Source: Bacteroidales bacterium
GTDB lineage: Bacteria > Bacteroidota > Bacteroidia > Bacteroidales > P3
Direction of reading: 5' to 3'
Length of the DNA stretch: 64,000 nucleotides
Assembly (NCBI GenBank): GCA_031272705.1
Contig: JAISTG010000013.1
Location: 1-64,000, forward strand
Made by a program: the position numbers and the translations under genes. A model generated the notes under the pieces. The model was not told the DNA's origin, did not search any database, and saw only the letters and a program-made list of their open reading frames with translations. Positions 41,374 through 51,300 of this stretch are shown here, piece by piece (position 1 is the first letter of the stretch; each line of letters starts with the position of its first letter).

Positions 41374-43794
41374 TTAGAAAGGATAATTCAAGCCGAATTG
41401 CAGTTTTATGTCGCTAAATTTTGCGTCAGGCAACACAAAGCGGGACAATACCTCCTGCGAAGGGTCTAATACTTTGAGTGCGAAGTCAAAACGCAGGATT
41501 AAAATCTTAAAATTCAACCTTAATCCCATACCTATTCCCGCTGCAAATTCCTTGTAAAAGTCCGAAAATTCAAATACGCCTCCCGCCAAATCCGATTGCT
41601 CCCGCATAAGCCACACATTACCAAAATCAAAAAACGCCGCCCCCTCAATAAAGCCCAAAACCGGAAAACGATATTCAAAATTCCCGAAAATAGCAATATC
41701 ACCCGAGCGTTCGGGATTTTTTGCCGTGTCGGCTTTGGCTGCTCCCGGTCCCAACGCCCGCAAATCCCATGCTCTGACGTTGTTAGGACCGCCGCCGAAG
41801 AAGTTTTTCTCGTAAGGTAATTCCCGTGCATTCCCGTAGGCTGCTCCAACGCCTAAATAACACCTCATAACAAAGGTTTGACGTTTGGTAGGATAGATAA
41901 ATTTCGCAAAATCCATATCACAGCGTGCATATTGCGAGAACGGAATACCAAATACATTGTATTGGTTATTATCGCCCTTGTTGCTTTTGCTCCAAAGGCT
42001 TGCCAAATAAAGCACATTGCCGCCGGCTTCAACATTAAAGTGGAAATAATGATAATTTATACGTGATTTGAGGCTCTGTCCGTTGAAAAAATAAGAATAT
42101 CTCATGTCGGTTACCAAGTGATTACTTACCTGATACTTCATTCTGCGTGACCATGTGCTTATCATATTTATATATGAATTATCTCTAATGTTCATCTTCA
42201 CCAAATTGATTTCCGGCAGAAATAAAGAATGGTTTTCCTTTTCGGTTGTCCTCCACGTGTATCCGTAAGACAGACCGAAGATGTTACGTTCAAACAATTC
42301 CCTTTGCTGATAATTGACTATGGTATGGAATGTGGTGTGAGGGCGGAATTGCATGGAGTAGAGTTTTGTAGCAAAAGGCACAATGAAACGCGGTATCTCT
42401 ATACCTATATCGGCACCCACCTCAAAAGCACTGAAATATGACCAAAATTCCGTCCCCATTGTTCTGTTGAATATATCACTTCTTATTTCCGCCGCCGCTT
42501 TGGTATTAAAAGTAAATAGCTCCGCCCCATGAAAGATATTTGTGTGTTGAAACCCCAGATTGTACTCAAGTCCGAAGTTCGACGGCATATCTGCGGCAAT
42601 AGCAGCATTGGCTTGAGAATATGTTATCTCTGCTCCGGTGGAAAAAGATATTGGTAAATCCATTGACAGTTTTAGTTCAAAATCTACCGGTAATGTATCC
42701 GCCCGCCAATTAACATTTTGCACTTCCAAGGGTTTTATATCAATGTATTTGAAATTTCGTAATTGAGAAAGGGCGCTGTAAGTACGCTTCACTACCAAAG
42801 GAGAATAAACACTGTCCCGCTGAAACAACATACTTCTCAATAGCGGTTTTGTTTTAATAGGCATATAGTTATTGTGTATAAAGAAGAAACGTGTTGTTGC
42901 GGACTGTTTTGTCTGTTTGTGATACACAATAGAAGTATCTGTGGGAGGTTCATATCCTGCTACGGAAGGTAAAACATAGTTTGGATAGACATAGATATTG
43001 CGTATTGTATAAACCTTGTGTCGTCCTTCTCTTTCAATCCCGTCTCTTTGCCATTTTGGATTGCTTACATTGAGCGAGATGTCAAGCGTATTGTTTCCTT
43101 TGTTTGTATCAATTTGATAGGTTATATACTTGGCATCAAAGCCGAAATAACCATATTCTTTCAAGGATGTAACTAATCTGTCCCGTTCGGATGTCAAAAT
43201 ATCTTCATCGTAAAAGGTTCCTTTTTTTATGGTAGTCTCTTTCATTATTTGTTCAATTTGTTTGTAAAGAACACTATCCGTAACAGCCATATCAAATTCA
43301 TTTATTGTATATCTTTTATTGGCATTGATTGCATATTCTACAATAACACGTCTTTCATATTTTTTCCAAGGGGCACACCATTTGCGTTTATACTTAATTG
43401 TATTAGTTATTGTGGAGCCGAAACTTCCTTTGGTTTTTAGATATTGGACTATGTTTTGGTTACTTTGAAAGGTAAGATTTTCATCTAATTCCACAGGTTT
43501 TTCTCCCCAAGCACGGAATGTATTTCTTGATAACCAATTCACAGTACTGTCATCTCCTGCTTTTGAAAGACTGTAAAAATACATTCCTAATTTCATTTTC
43601 AAAAAAGAAGTATTGGGGTCTTGAATGATTAAATTTTCGAGTTCTCCCTTTGAAAATTCTTTATTATTAACCTTTATTTTATTTTTAGAAAGAAGCATTC
43701 CATCTTTACTCAAATGTTTGTATGGCGAACAGGAGTAAAACAAAATAATGATAACACCCATTAAAAATATAATAAACTTGTAATACTTTCTCAT
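41374..43794 (-). CDS. Omp85-family outer-membrane lipoprotein (TamL-like)
   Basis: An 806-aa protein. The N-terminus MRKYYKFIIFLMGVIIILFYSCSPYKHL carries a lipobox Cys, so it is a lipidated Omp85 protein like TamL of Bacteroidota rather than BamA. POTRA-like repeats fill residues 25 to about 370. The C-terminal half is a 16-strand barrel with FFGGGPNNVRAWDLRALGPG (the conserved loop-6 VRGF/Y-type motif varied to VRAW) and a terminal Phe. It probably inserts outer-membrane proteins. It overlaps waaA by 4 bp. Confidence 0.88.
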   Translation of the reverse strand: MRKYYKFIIFLMGVIIILFYSCSPYKHLSKDGMLLSKNKIKVNNKEFSKGELENLIIQDPNTSFLKMKLGMYFYSLSKAGDDSTVNWLSRNTFRAWGEKPVELDENLTFQSNQNIVQYLKTKGSFGSTITNTIKYKRKWCAPWKKYERRVIVEYAINANKRYTINEFDMAVTDSVLYKQIEQIMKETTIKKGTFYDEDILTSERDRLVTSLKEYGYFGFDAKYITYQIDTNKGNNTLDISLNVSNPKWQRDGIEREGRHKVYTIRNIYVYPNYVLPSVAGYEPPTDTSIVYHKQTKQSATTRFFFIHNNYMPIKTKPLLRSMLFQRDSVYSPLVVKRTYSALSQLRNFKYIDIKPLEVQNVNWRADTLPVDFELKLSMDLPISFSTGAEITYSQANAAIAADMPSNFGLEYNLGFQHTNIFHGAELFTFNTKAAAEIRSDIFNRTMGTEFWSYFSAFEVGADIGIEIPRFIVPFATKLYSMQFRPHTTFHTIVNYQQRELFERNIFGLSYGYTWRTTEKENHSLFLPEINLVKMNIRDNSYINMISTWSRRMKYQVSNHLVTDMRYSYFFNGQSLKSRINYHYFHFNVEAGGNVLYLASLWSKSNKGDNNQYNVFGIPFSQYARCDMDFAKFIYPTKRQTFVMRCYLGVGAAYGNARELPYEKNFFGGGPNNVRAWDLRALGPGAAKADTAKNPERSGDIAIFGNFEYRFPVLGFIEGAAFFDFGNVWLMREQSDLAGGVFEFSDFYKEFAAGIGMGLRLNFKILILRFDFALKVLDPSQEVLSRFVLPDAKFSDIKLQFGLNYPF

Positions 43795-45017
43795 AATTCA
43801 CTTACTTTTATCCAATTCATTATTTTTCTACTTGCTCCTTTATTTCCCATAACATAGTTTGAACATATTTCAGATGCCTTTTCATATTTTGCTTTGTCAA
43901 ACATATCATTTACAAAGATATTGAGGTCTTTTGCCGAAGTAATAACCCTTGCCCCATTATTTTCTACCAAATACACAGCCTCGTTAAACTTTTTATAGTT
44001 AGTTCCAAAGCACACAGGTTTGCCAAAACACGCTGCTTCAAGTACATTATGTATTCCTTTACCAAAACCTCCTCCCACATAAGCACAGTAACAATAACGA
44101 TACAAACTTGACAAAAGCCCTATTGTATTTATAATAATAACATTAGTATTGCTTATATTGCTTTGTGTAAAATCGGAATAAAGCAAAGAGTGGGGAAAAA
44201 GCCCTTTTAGAAAATCCAAATGAGCATCATCAATATTATGAGGAACAATTATAACTTTCATTTTTTCAGTAAGATTGGAGTCTTTCAGCAGTTGCTCGTC
44301 TGCTTCCCAACTGCTGCCAAGCATCAATACCTTTTCATTACACCACTGTTCTATTACAGGAATATGAATTGCTTTTTCCGCTATTTGAAAAACTCTGTCA
44401 AAACGTGTATCACCTGTAATTGTATAATTTTTTAAGCCAAAATAATTCATAAACCGTGCTGTTGTTGCATCCTGAATAAAGAAATGAGTAAATACTTCAA
44501 GCCTTTGCCGAAACCAACCGCTGTACCATCTCCATAAATAGTGGTTTTCTCGTACGATTAACGATACCTGAAAAACCTTTATGCCCCGCAAGAATGAAAT
44601 GTAATTATACCAAAATTCATACTTTATAAACACTGCTATCTTTGGATTGGCTAAATCAATAAACCGTTTGGCATTTCGTTTGGTGTCATTAGGTAAATAA
44701 ACAACACAGTCTGCACATTCATAATTCTTTCTTACTTCATAACCCGAAGGCGAATAAAAAGACAACAATATTTTCCAGTCCGACTGTTCCTGCTTAAACA
44801 GTTCCATTAGTACTCTCCCTTGCTCAAATTCTCCCAAAGATGCACAATGAACCCACAATACTTTATCTTTATTATGTATTTTTGTTTTAAGAATGTTCCA
44901 AGTCTGCTTTCTGCCACAAACCATTACCCGTATTTTTTTGTTAAATAAAGCGTATATATTGGTTAAAGCACCAAATACATAAATAAAAATCTGATAAAGT
45001 ACCGCCATTAACCGCAT
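43791..45017 (-). CDS. waaA: 3-deoxy-D-manno-octulosonic acid transferase
   Basis: A 408-aa GT-30 enzyme adding Kdo to lipid A at the inner membrane. WVHCASLGEFEQGRVLMEL (catalytic Glu region), KYEFWYNYI, and YVGGGFGKGIHNVLEAACFGKPVCFG are characteristic. N-terminal membrane helix at about 5-25. Start at ATG 45017 or 45008. Fourth-from-last in a run with an M14 peptidase and an OMP; coupled to the TamL-like gene by ATGA overlap. Confidence 0.93.
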   Translation of the reverse strand: MRLMAVLYQIFIYVFGALTNIYALFNKKIRVMVCGRKQTWNILKTKIHNKDKVLWVHCASLGEFEQGRVLMELFKQEQSDWKILLSFYSPSGYEVRKNYECADCVVYLPNDTKRNAKRFIDLANPKIAVFIKYEFWYNYISFLRGIKVFQVSLIVRENHYLWRWYSGWFRQRLEVFTHFFIQDATTARFMNYFGLKNYTITGDTRFDRVFQIAEKAIHIPVIEQWCNEKVLMLGSSWEADEQLLKDSNLTEKMKVIIVPHNIDDAHLDFLKGLFPHSLLYSDFTQSNISNTNVIIINTIGLLSSLYRYCYCAYVGGGFGKGIHNVLEAACFGKPVCFGTNYKKFNEAVYLVENNGARVITSAKDLNIFVNDMFDKAKYEKASEICSNYVMGNKGASRKIMNWIKVSEL

Positions 45018-45037
45018 TGCTTTATATCTTTTACTGC

Positions 45038-45826
45038 TTAATAATATATTCTCTGCGAAGTAGGGTTATGAAACTGGAAAATCCAAGCCGCTTTCAGTGT
45101 CAGCATTTGGTCAATATAGGTTTTAGTATCACCGGAACGCAAATCTGCCTGATACTTTCTTGTCATTGTTGTCCAAGCCTGGTCAAACTGAACACCTATA
45201 TAAAAATTAGCAAACGAGTATTTCCCAAAGTACATATAACCTACCAAGCCTGAAACCAACGGACCACGCATCTGGCGATCATAAAGGTATCGATAATCCC
45301 CTTCGAGTTGATATGCAATCTCTGTTGTTGCCTGATAAACTATTTGATGTTGCAACCAACCACCGCCAAGACTGATTAAAATTCCCGAATTTGGATTTGA
45401 AAACCATAAAGGTATCACTTTGCCAACGCTTATTTTTAGATTAAAATTGCGATTGCCTGCCACAACTCCGGCATCTGTCCCTCCCTCCGATATAACGAAA
45501 GGATTGTCTCCGTCTGTCATTATTCCACCAAGTATCTCATCTTTTATCTTTACGTTGTTTGTTGCAAATTGAAAACCAAAATTTAAATTAAATACCCAGT
45601 TTTTCTTTGTTTTGAAACCTAAATCAATGCCTAAATCTAAAAAAGGCTTATATCGTTTGCCCATCTCTCCGTAAGGAAATGTCCAGCCGATTGAAGCAGC
45701 ACAATAAGGTATGGTAACAAGTGTATCTACTTTTTGAACAAGCATTCGTTCGTCTGTTTGGGCATTCATTCTGTTACAAATCAATATGCCAATACACATT
45801 ATGACTAATCCGATTTTTAATTTCAT
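45038..45826 (-). CDS. Predicted outer-membrane beta-barrel protein
   Basis: A 262-aa exported protein (signal MKLKIGLVIMCIGILICNRMNAQ). Alternating strands such as IGWTFPYGEMGKRYKPFLDLGIDLGFKTKKNWVFNLNFGFQF and VSGLVGYMYFGKYSFANFYIGVQF suggest an 8-12-strand barrel. No defined family. Lies 8 bp after the M14 peptidase gene and 20 bp before waaA. Confidence 0.75.
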   Translation of the reverse strand: MKLKIGLVIMCIGILICNRMNAQTDERMLVQKVDTLVTIPYCAASIGWTFPYGEMGKRYKPFLDLGIDLGFKTKKNWVFNLNFGFQFATNNVKIKDEILGGIMTDGDNPFVISEGGTDAGVVAGNRNFNLKISVGKVIPLWFSNPNSGILISLGGGWLQHQIVYQATTEIAYQLEGDYRYLYDRQMRGPLVSGLVGYMYFGKYSFANFYIGVQFDQAWTTMTRKYQADLRSGDTKTYIDQMLTLKAAWIFQFHNPTSQRIYY

Positions 45827-45834
45827 ATATATTT

Positions 45835-47319
45835 CTATTTTATTTTAATTATTAAAGGTTTTGTTATAATTCTTTCTTTTTTTTCATTCATAAGCGTTAT
45901 GAAGTAACAACCGTCTGCTTCAATGTCACTTACATCTATCAAATTCTCTCCCTGACACAACGTACCCGTCATTCGTTCTACGCCTGCAATATCATATAGA
46001 ACAAAAAAGCCATTTGACTGCATTTTTACATTTACTTCCTTAATGCAGGGGTTTGGATAAATTGCTGTTTCTGTCATTTCAACATCATATAATCCTGCTT
46101 CCTTTACTAATAATACCTCTTGCGATATTTTATTGGACTGATTCAGGTCAAAGGAAATGGTTTTAGGTAAGTATCCTGCTTTAACGAAGGTCAAGGCATA
46201 ACTCCCCTGATGTAGAGGACGAAAGAAATAGCCATTGCTTTTGCTGTAAATTTGCGATGAATCCCTGTCATATCCCTGTATATAAATGAAAACTTCTCCC
46301 AGTCTCTCTCCTGTAACACTGTCTTTCACAACTCCATCAACACCATTGAAACATTCCTCTATGAAACAAAGAAGTCCCGACTGCAGATAATCCCAATACG
46401 TTGGCAGAAGACTTGAATTAGGTGTTTTGGTAGTTGATACTTCCAGTGTTATTTCTCTTTGATGCAAAAAGTAAGTGTGATAATCCTGACGGCTTCCACT
46501 GATTGCATACCAGTCATATCCCAATATATACCCGTTATTTGCTACATCGGTAAAGTATGATGAAGACGAATGAAGACGAATTGTGTCCATAAAACGACTG
46601 CATGTCTCTATAAACCACTGATTGTCTGCATGCTTCTTTTGATTTGAAGGAAGGCGGTCGTCAAACGGATAATTGCATACTTCCGCACCTCCATGCAGAT
46701 TTACATTAAGGTCAAACTGATTAGCCAAAGCATAATTCATAAACGCTAATGTTTCATTCTGCCAACTGTTTCCGTCAGGGTGCTGACCGGAGCGTGGAGA
46801 TGGAAAATTACGATTCAAATCCACCAGATTACTGTTATATCTTATTGCACCCGAAACATCATTATTGCCACTTCTGTAAGTGCCATCAGGATTGGCTAAC
46901 GGACATACATACAGCACGATATTATTCACAATCGCCGCCACTCTTGTATCCGTTGCATAATTGCTCAATAAATAATGTGCAAGTCTCAACAACATAACCG
47001 CACCCGTTAATTCATCTCCGTGCATTGAAGAAGAATAAAAGAATTTTGGCTCATCGCTTTCATTATTTACGCTATCGGAAATGATAAGTGTCAAAAGCAA
47101 TCTTCCTTCATTGGTCATACCTATTGTATCAAGCCTGCAAATATCAGGATATGTTTCTACAAACCAACCCATCAGCGTTAGATATGTATCGTACGTTGGA
47201 TATTTGTCCCATGAAAACATTTCATTAAGCGTATTGCCCATTACCTTTCCCTCGTTGCTTTGTGCGAAAGAGCCTTTGGCTATAAGAACAAACAAAACTA
47301 TAATAATAATTTTTTTCAT
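45835..47319 (-). CDS. M14 zinc carboxypeptidase with T9SS sorting domain
   Basis: 494 aa from the ATG at 47319 (an upstream TTG is unlikely). Signal peptide to KGSFAQ. The M14 domain has zinc ligands in SSMHGDELTG (HxxE) and VNLHGGAEV, RNFP substrate loop, and catalytic Glu in REITLEVSTTK. A carboxypeptidase-D-like beta domain follows (GVVKDSVTGERLGEVFIYIQG), then the T9SS type A domain (IYPNPCIKEVNVKM to the end). Cell-surface or secreted digestion of peptides is likely. First gene of the unit leading to waaA and the TamL-like gene. Confidence 0.92.
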   Translation of the reverse strand: MKKIIIIVLFVLIAKGSFAQSNEGKVMGNTLNEMFSWDKYPTYDTYLTLMGWFVETYPDICRLDTIGMTNEGRLLLTLIISDSVNNESDEPKFFYSSSMHGDELTGAVMLLRLAHYLLSNYATDTRVAAIVNNIVLYVCPLANPDGTYRSGNNDVSGAIRYNSNLVDLNRNFPSPRSGQHPDGNSWQNETLAFMNYALANQFDLNVNLHGGAEVCNYPFDDRLPSNQKKHADNQWFIETCSRFMDTIRLHSSSSYFTDVANNGYILGYDWYAISGSRQDYHTYFLHQREITLEVSTTKTPNSSLLPTYWDYLQSGLLCFIEECFNGVDGVVKDSVTGERLGEVFIYIQGYDRDSSQIYSKSNGYFFRPLHQGSYALTFVKAGYLPKTISFDLNQSNKISQEVLLVKEAGLYDVEMTETAIYPNPCIKEVNVKMQSNGFFVLYDIAGVERMTGTLCQGENLIDVSDIEADGCYFITLMNEKKERIITKPLIIKIK

Positions 47320-47345
47320 CAATCGTTCAGTCTTTTTAAGTCTGT

Positions 47346-47354
47346 GCAAAATTA
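47346..47354 (-). promoter_or_regulatory. Promoter of the M14 peptidase unit
   Basis: Minus strand TAATTTTGC, 27 bp before the ATG at 47319. Confidence 0.65.
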
Positions 47355-47472
47355 TAAAAATATTGTAATATAACGTTCAATTACCTTATTTTATTCTATT
47401 TGGTAGTGTTGCAGATTAGGTGTTACCATTACAACAAACTGATAATCACCAATTCAAATAAGGGAAAAATGA

Positions 47473-47570
47473 AATCAAATTCCGGCGTTTTAGAATCAAA
47501 TTACAGAATTCTATAATCAAATTCTAGCGTTCTATAATTTGATTATAAAACGCTATAATTTGATTTGGCT
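47473..47570. repeat. Family II 21-bp phased array
   Basis: Exact 21-bp steps at 47473, 47494, 47515 (AATCAAATT), 47536 and 47557 (AATTTGATT). Linker centres GCGTTT, GAATTC, GCGTTC and AAACGC show the half-word exchange: GCGTTT and AAACGC are reverse complements. Orientation F-F-F-R-R. Confidence 0.9.
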
Positions 47571-47650
47571 ACACCGAGTTCAAGGTGCAGGAATACGGCA
47601 TACAAAGTATAGAAAATCAAATCTGTAATTTAGTAAAATAATACGTCGTT

Positions 47651-49759
47651 TTACTTTATGAACCCGCAGCGACGAAGCAACGCATCTTTGGTTGGAGACT
47701 GTCCTCGAAAGGCTTTATATAATTCCATAGGGTCTTTCTTACCGCCTTTTGAAAGAATGTTTCTGCGAAATGAATCTGCAACCTCACGATTGAAAATTCC
47801 CTGCGCCTTAAAGACCGAAAAAGCATCGGCATCAAGTACTTCCGCCCATTTATAACCGTAATAACCCGCCGCATAACCACCCCCGAAGATGTGCGAAAAC
47901 TGAGGCGACATCATACAACCTTCAACCACAGGCAGGAGTTCAGCCCTCTGCGAAGCCTTTGTTTCCATTGCCTCTACGCTTCCTGCGTATGGCTCGATTA
48001 TTGTGTGCCAATTCATATCTATTATGCCAAAAAACAACTGCCGAATAGAAAGCCAGCCAGCCAAAAACCGTTCCGATGAAATTATTTTATCAATCAAATC
48101 CTGTGGAATTTTCTCTCCGGTCTTATAATGTGAAGCAAACATATCCAAAAATTCCCTTTCGGTAGCGTAATTCTCCATTATCTGAGACGGAAGTTCCACA
48201 AAATCGTGATAAACGCTCGTTCCCGACAAACTTTCGTAACGACAATCGGTCAGGATGCCGTGTAAGCAATGTCCAAACTCGTGAAGAAAGGTATTAAACT
48301 CGTCAAAGATAAGCAGTGAAGGGGTTTGGGGGGTTGGTTTTGTGAAGTTACAGACCATTTGAATGAGTGGTCGGGTGTCCGTTGTGTCTTTGTGCTGTTC
48401 TCTAAACGAGGTCATCCACGCTCCTCCCCGCTTTGATTCCCGCGGAAAGAAATCCAAATATAACACAGCCATAAAACGATTCTGTGTTTTGTCCCAAACC
48501 TCGTATGTAACAACGTCTTCGTGATATTTTTCTATCGTTTTGTTCTCCCGAAACTCCAAATCGTAAAGTTTTTCCGCCAAAGTAAAAATGCCTTCCCGCA
48601 CTTTCTCTAATTGAAAATAAGGTTTTAACAATTCAGGATTCAGGGAATAACGTTCATTTTTCAATTTCTCCGACCAGTAAGTAAAGTCCCACCGCATCAT
48701 TTCTTCATTAAAACCTTTTGATACGGCGTAATCCGAAACCTGTTTCAAGTCCTGTTGTGCGAAAGGCAGGGAAGCCGCCAGCAAATCGGTAATAAAATCA
48801 TTTACGGTTTGAGGATTGTGAGCCATAGTGTTGTCTAACCGATATGCAGCAAAATTTTCATATCCCAAAAGTTGTGCAAGACGTAACCGATGATTGACTA
48901 TATCAATCAAAATCTGCTTATTGTCGTTGGTATCGTTGTGATTAGCCTTGCTGTTGTACGCTTTCCAAATTTCTTCTCTTAATTTGCGGTTGTCGCAATA
49001 GGTTATGAACGGAATATAACTTGGAGCATCAAGCGTGAAAACATATCCCTTCACCTTGCGACTGCGTGCCAATTCGGCAGAAGCGTCAATAGCGTATTTG
49101 GGTAAGCCTTTCAAGTCATTTTTATCCGTGATAACCAATGAGTAAGCATTGTTATCGGCAAGTACATTTTGATTAAATCGCAACGTAAGCACCGCTAACT
49201 CCTCACTTATCTTGCGAAACTCGTCCTTATGTTGCTCATCTATCATCGCTCCGCTTTGTATAAACGCTTTGTAGGTTTTATCCAACAGCATTCTGTCTTC
49301 GGTTGTGAGTGGCAAATCGTCTCTCTGTTCATATACCTTTTTAATTCGTGCAAATAAAACAGGATTAAGATGCAGGTCATTAGCGAATTTGGTAAGCAAA
49401 GGCGAGATTTCTATCGCCAGTTCCTGCATTGTGTCATTGGTATTTGCCTCATTGAGATTGAAGAACAAAGATGTGATTCTGTCAAGCAGTTTTCCCGAAC
49501 GTTCAAGTGCAACAACAGTGTTGTCAAATGTTGCAGTCGCTTTGTTATTTGCTATTTTTTCCACTTCCTTTTCTGCTTCCTTCAACGCATATTCAATAGC
49601 GGGTTTGTAATGTTCCGTTTTTATTTTATTGAAAGGCGGAGTCTGATAAGGCGTATCCCATTCCATTACAAGCGGATTTTGTTTTATATCTTTATTTTGA
49701 GCCATAAGTACTTGATTTGTAAGAATTATTAACAGTATTGTTTGTATTGTATGCTTCAT
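47651..49759 (-). CDS. dcp: M3 family peptidyl-dipeptidase
   Basis: A 702-aa zinc metallopeptidase of the Dcp/oligopeptidase A family with a signal peptide (MKHTIQTILLIILTNQVLMAQ), so likely periplasmic. The active site is FNTFLHEFGHCLHG (HExxH) with the downstream Glu. It ends KDALLRRCGFIK, the usual C-terminus. Cleaves dipeptides from peptide C-termini. Monocistronic. Confidence 0.94.
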   Translation of the reverse strand: MKHTIQTILLIILTNQVLMAQNKDIKQNPLVMEWDTPYQTPPFNKIKTEHYKPAIEYALKEAEKEVEKIANNKATATFDNTVVALERSGKLLDRITSLFFNLNEANTNDTMQELAIEISPLLTKFANDLHLNPVLFARIKKVYEQRDDLPLTTEDRMLLDKTYKAFIQSGAMIDEQHKDEFRKISEELAVLTLRFNQNVLADNNAYSLVITDKNDLKGLPKYAIDASAELARSRKVKGYVFTLDAPSYIPFITYCDNRKLREEIWKAYNSKANHNDTNDNKQILIDIVNHRLRLAQLLGYENFAAYRLDNTMAHNPQTVNDFITDLLAASLPFAQQDLKQVSDYAVSKGFNEEMMRWDFTYWSEKLKNERYSLNPELLKPYFQLEKVREGIFTLAEKLYDLEFRENKTIEKYHEDVVTYEVWDKTQNRFMAVLYLDFFPRESKRGGAWMTSFREQHKDTTDTRPLIQMVCNFTKPTPQTPSLLIFDEFNTFLHEFGHCLHGILTDCRYESLSGTSVYHDFVELPSQIMENYATEREFLDMFASHYKTGEKIPQDLIDKIISSERFLAGWLSIRQLFFGIIDMNWHTIIEPYAGSVEAMETKASQRAELLPVVEGCMMSPQFSHIFGGGYAAGYYGYKWAEVLDADAFSVFKAQGIFNREVADSFRRNILSKGGKKDPMELYKAFRGQSPTKDALLRRCGFIK

Positions 49760-49846
49760 GTAAGAATATATTTTTACCTCTATTGATTTGAGGCAAGTTA
49801 TAAGACGTTATAATTATTCACCAACAGGAATTAAATTTTGGTAAAT

Positions 49847-50305
49847 CTAATTTTGTGTGGTTGAAGATTGCGTTTGTTTCTGCTGATACGCAGGCACATC
49901 ACTTATATCTCCGAAAACAAACGGTTTATTGTAAGTATTCTTGCGGTAATAACGCACAAAACCTTGCACGGAAGTATCGCCCGGCTCAAAGGAATGAGAA
50001 AATTCACCACTGTACCCGTCTCTGCAATCAATAGCCATTGACAGGAAATAAATATCTCCGTTATTTCCGCGAATCACATCAAAATTTGTGAAACGGATTT
50101 TAGTATGTTGGATAATCTTCTTGCGAATCTCCAGCAGTTGTTGGTCTGTTGTTTTCGCCGTAACGCATACCGCTACGTAATCTACTTCATTTGTTCCTGC
50201 CTTCTTTTCTATCGTTATACAGGAAGGGTCTGTTGTCTTCTGCATTGTTGAAGAACAGCCACAGAAACAAAGAACTGACGCAATTAAAACTAATACTTTC
50301 TTCAT
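49847..50305 (-). CDS. Lipoprotein of unknown function
   Basis: A 152-aa lipoprotein (lipobox VLCFCGC). The core ITIEKKAGTNEVDYVAVCVTAKTTDQQLLEIRKKIIQHTKIRFTNFDVIRGNNGDIYFLSMAIDC looks like a small alpha/beta domain; no family known to me. Gln/Thr-rich tail. Own promoter. Confidence 0.7.
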   Translation of the reverse strand: MKKVLVLIASVLCFCGCSSTMQKTTDPSCITIEKKAGTNEVDYVAVCVTAKTTDQQLLEIRKKIIQHTKIRFTNFDVIRGNNGDIYFLSMAIDCRDGYSGEFSHSFEPGDTSVQGFVRYYRKNTYNKPFVFGDISDVPAYQQKQTQSSTTQN

Positions 50306-50326
50306 AAGAACCTGATTTAAGAGATT

Positions 50327-50335
50327 GCAAAAGTA
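50327..50335 (-). promoter_or_regulatory. Promoter of the lipoprotein gene
   Basis: Minus strand TACTTTTGC, 22 bp before the ATG. Confidence 0.75.
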
Positions 50336-50371
50336 ATAAAATTATTTGAAACTAAAGTATTAAAATTATAA

Positions 50372-50413
50372 AATTTGATTTTACTTTTCTGAAACTTAAT
50401 TATAAAACATTTT
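50372..50413. repeat. Decayed family II array
   Basis: AATTTGATT at 50372 and the degenerate AACTTAATT 21 bp later at 50393, with AATACAG another 21 bp on. Recognisable only through the intact loci. Confidence 0.45.
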
Positions 50414-50440
50414 AATACAGTTTTGACAGGATAAAGTAAC

Positions 50441-50479
50441 AAACCAAAAAGGACATTCAAGCGAATGTCCTTTTGGTTT
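50441..50479 (-). terminator. Terminator of the lipoprotein-like gene at 50495
   Basis: Long stem AAACCAAAAAGGACATTC with GAATGTCCTTTTGGTTT (one bulge), 4-nt loop, T-rich on the minus strand. Confidence 0.88.
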
Positions 50480-50494
50480 TGCATAAGGAAAAGA

Positions 50495-50947
50495 TTACTT
50501 TTTCTTTGCACTGTTTTTCAATGCCATTATTTTCAGCCAATAAGCAGCAATGTTATCCTTATAAGCGGGATCCTGTTGGCATTCTTTAACATTTGCTAAT
50601 TGATTATCAGCATCTTTTAATTGATTGCTGTAATTCACAAGCTTTTCTCCAGTAGTTAAATCTTCACTTGATGCTTTAAGATTTCTGTAGTAAGCCTCAA
50701 AAGCGGCTACCTTTGCATCACAAGGATTAACTGTTGGTTTTGCAGGCTCTGATTTTACCTCCGTTTTTGCGGCAGGTTTTGTAGATTCAGTCTTTGTTGT
50801 AATTTGCTCAACAGGCTGTTGTTCAGGTTCTGGTTCAACTACTTCATCCATTGGCGTAACAGTAGTTGATACAGTTTCTTCTTTCTTTCCGCATGCAGCC
50901 ATCAAAGCTACAACTGCGATTCCTAATAATAAATGTTTTACTTTCAT
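50495..50947 (-). CDS. Lipoprotein with Pro/Glu/Thr-rich linker
   Basis: A 150-aa protein with a lipobox (VALMAAC). Residues 25-75 are low-complexity Pro, Glu, Thr and Lys; the C-terminal 75 residues form a helical domain (CDAKVAAFEAYYRNLKASSEDL...CQQDPAYKDNIAAYWLKIMALKNS) with two Cys that could bond. No known family. The upstream -7 (TAATATTGC) is imperfect. Confidence 0.7.
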   Translation of the reverse strand: MKVKHLLLGIAVVALMAACGKKEETVSTTVTPMDEVVEPEPEQQPVEQITTKTESTKPAAKTEVKSEPAKPTVNPCDAKVAAFEAYYRNLKASSEDLTTGEKLVNYSNQLKDADNQLANVKECQQDPAYKDNIAAYWLKIMALKNSAKKK

Positions 50948-51211
50948 TTTTTAATTTGATTTTAGTTTTAATAAATATTTATTTGAGGCTGCAATATTAC
51001 AAAAAAAAAACAAATATAAACTGATTTTGTAAAAAAATGTTATGCTAATATTTTTTTATAGTTGTTAATCAATGAATTATAATAATTATTTTTTTTTGAC
51101 AAAAATCTTTTTTTAGTGTATTTTGGAGCAATTTAATGGCTATTTAGAGCGATTTTTGCACTTTTCTAAAATGACAGAATTAAAAAATTGTTCTTTATAA
51201 AAAGTTTTTAG

Positions 51212-51220
51212 TAGTTTTGC
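51212..51220 (+). promoter_or_regulatory. Promoter of the M50-like peptidase
   Basis: TAGTTTTGC with TTG at 51188-51190, spacing 21 bp. The 200 bp before it are extremely AT-rich and hold no gene. Confidence 0.75.
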
Positions 51221-51300
51221 AATCCTAAAATTAAACACTATTACAAACTTGAAAAGCAACAGAAACATAGAAAGATTACATACCAACAATACAAAATTAA

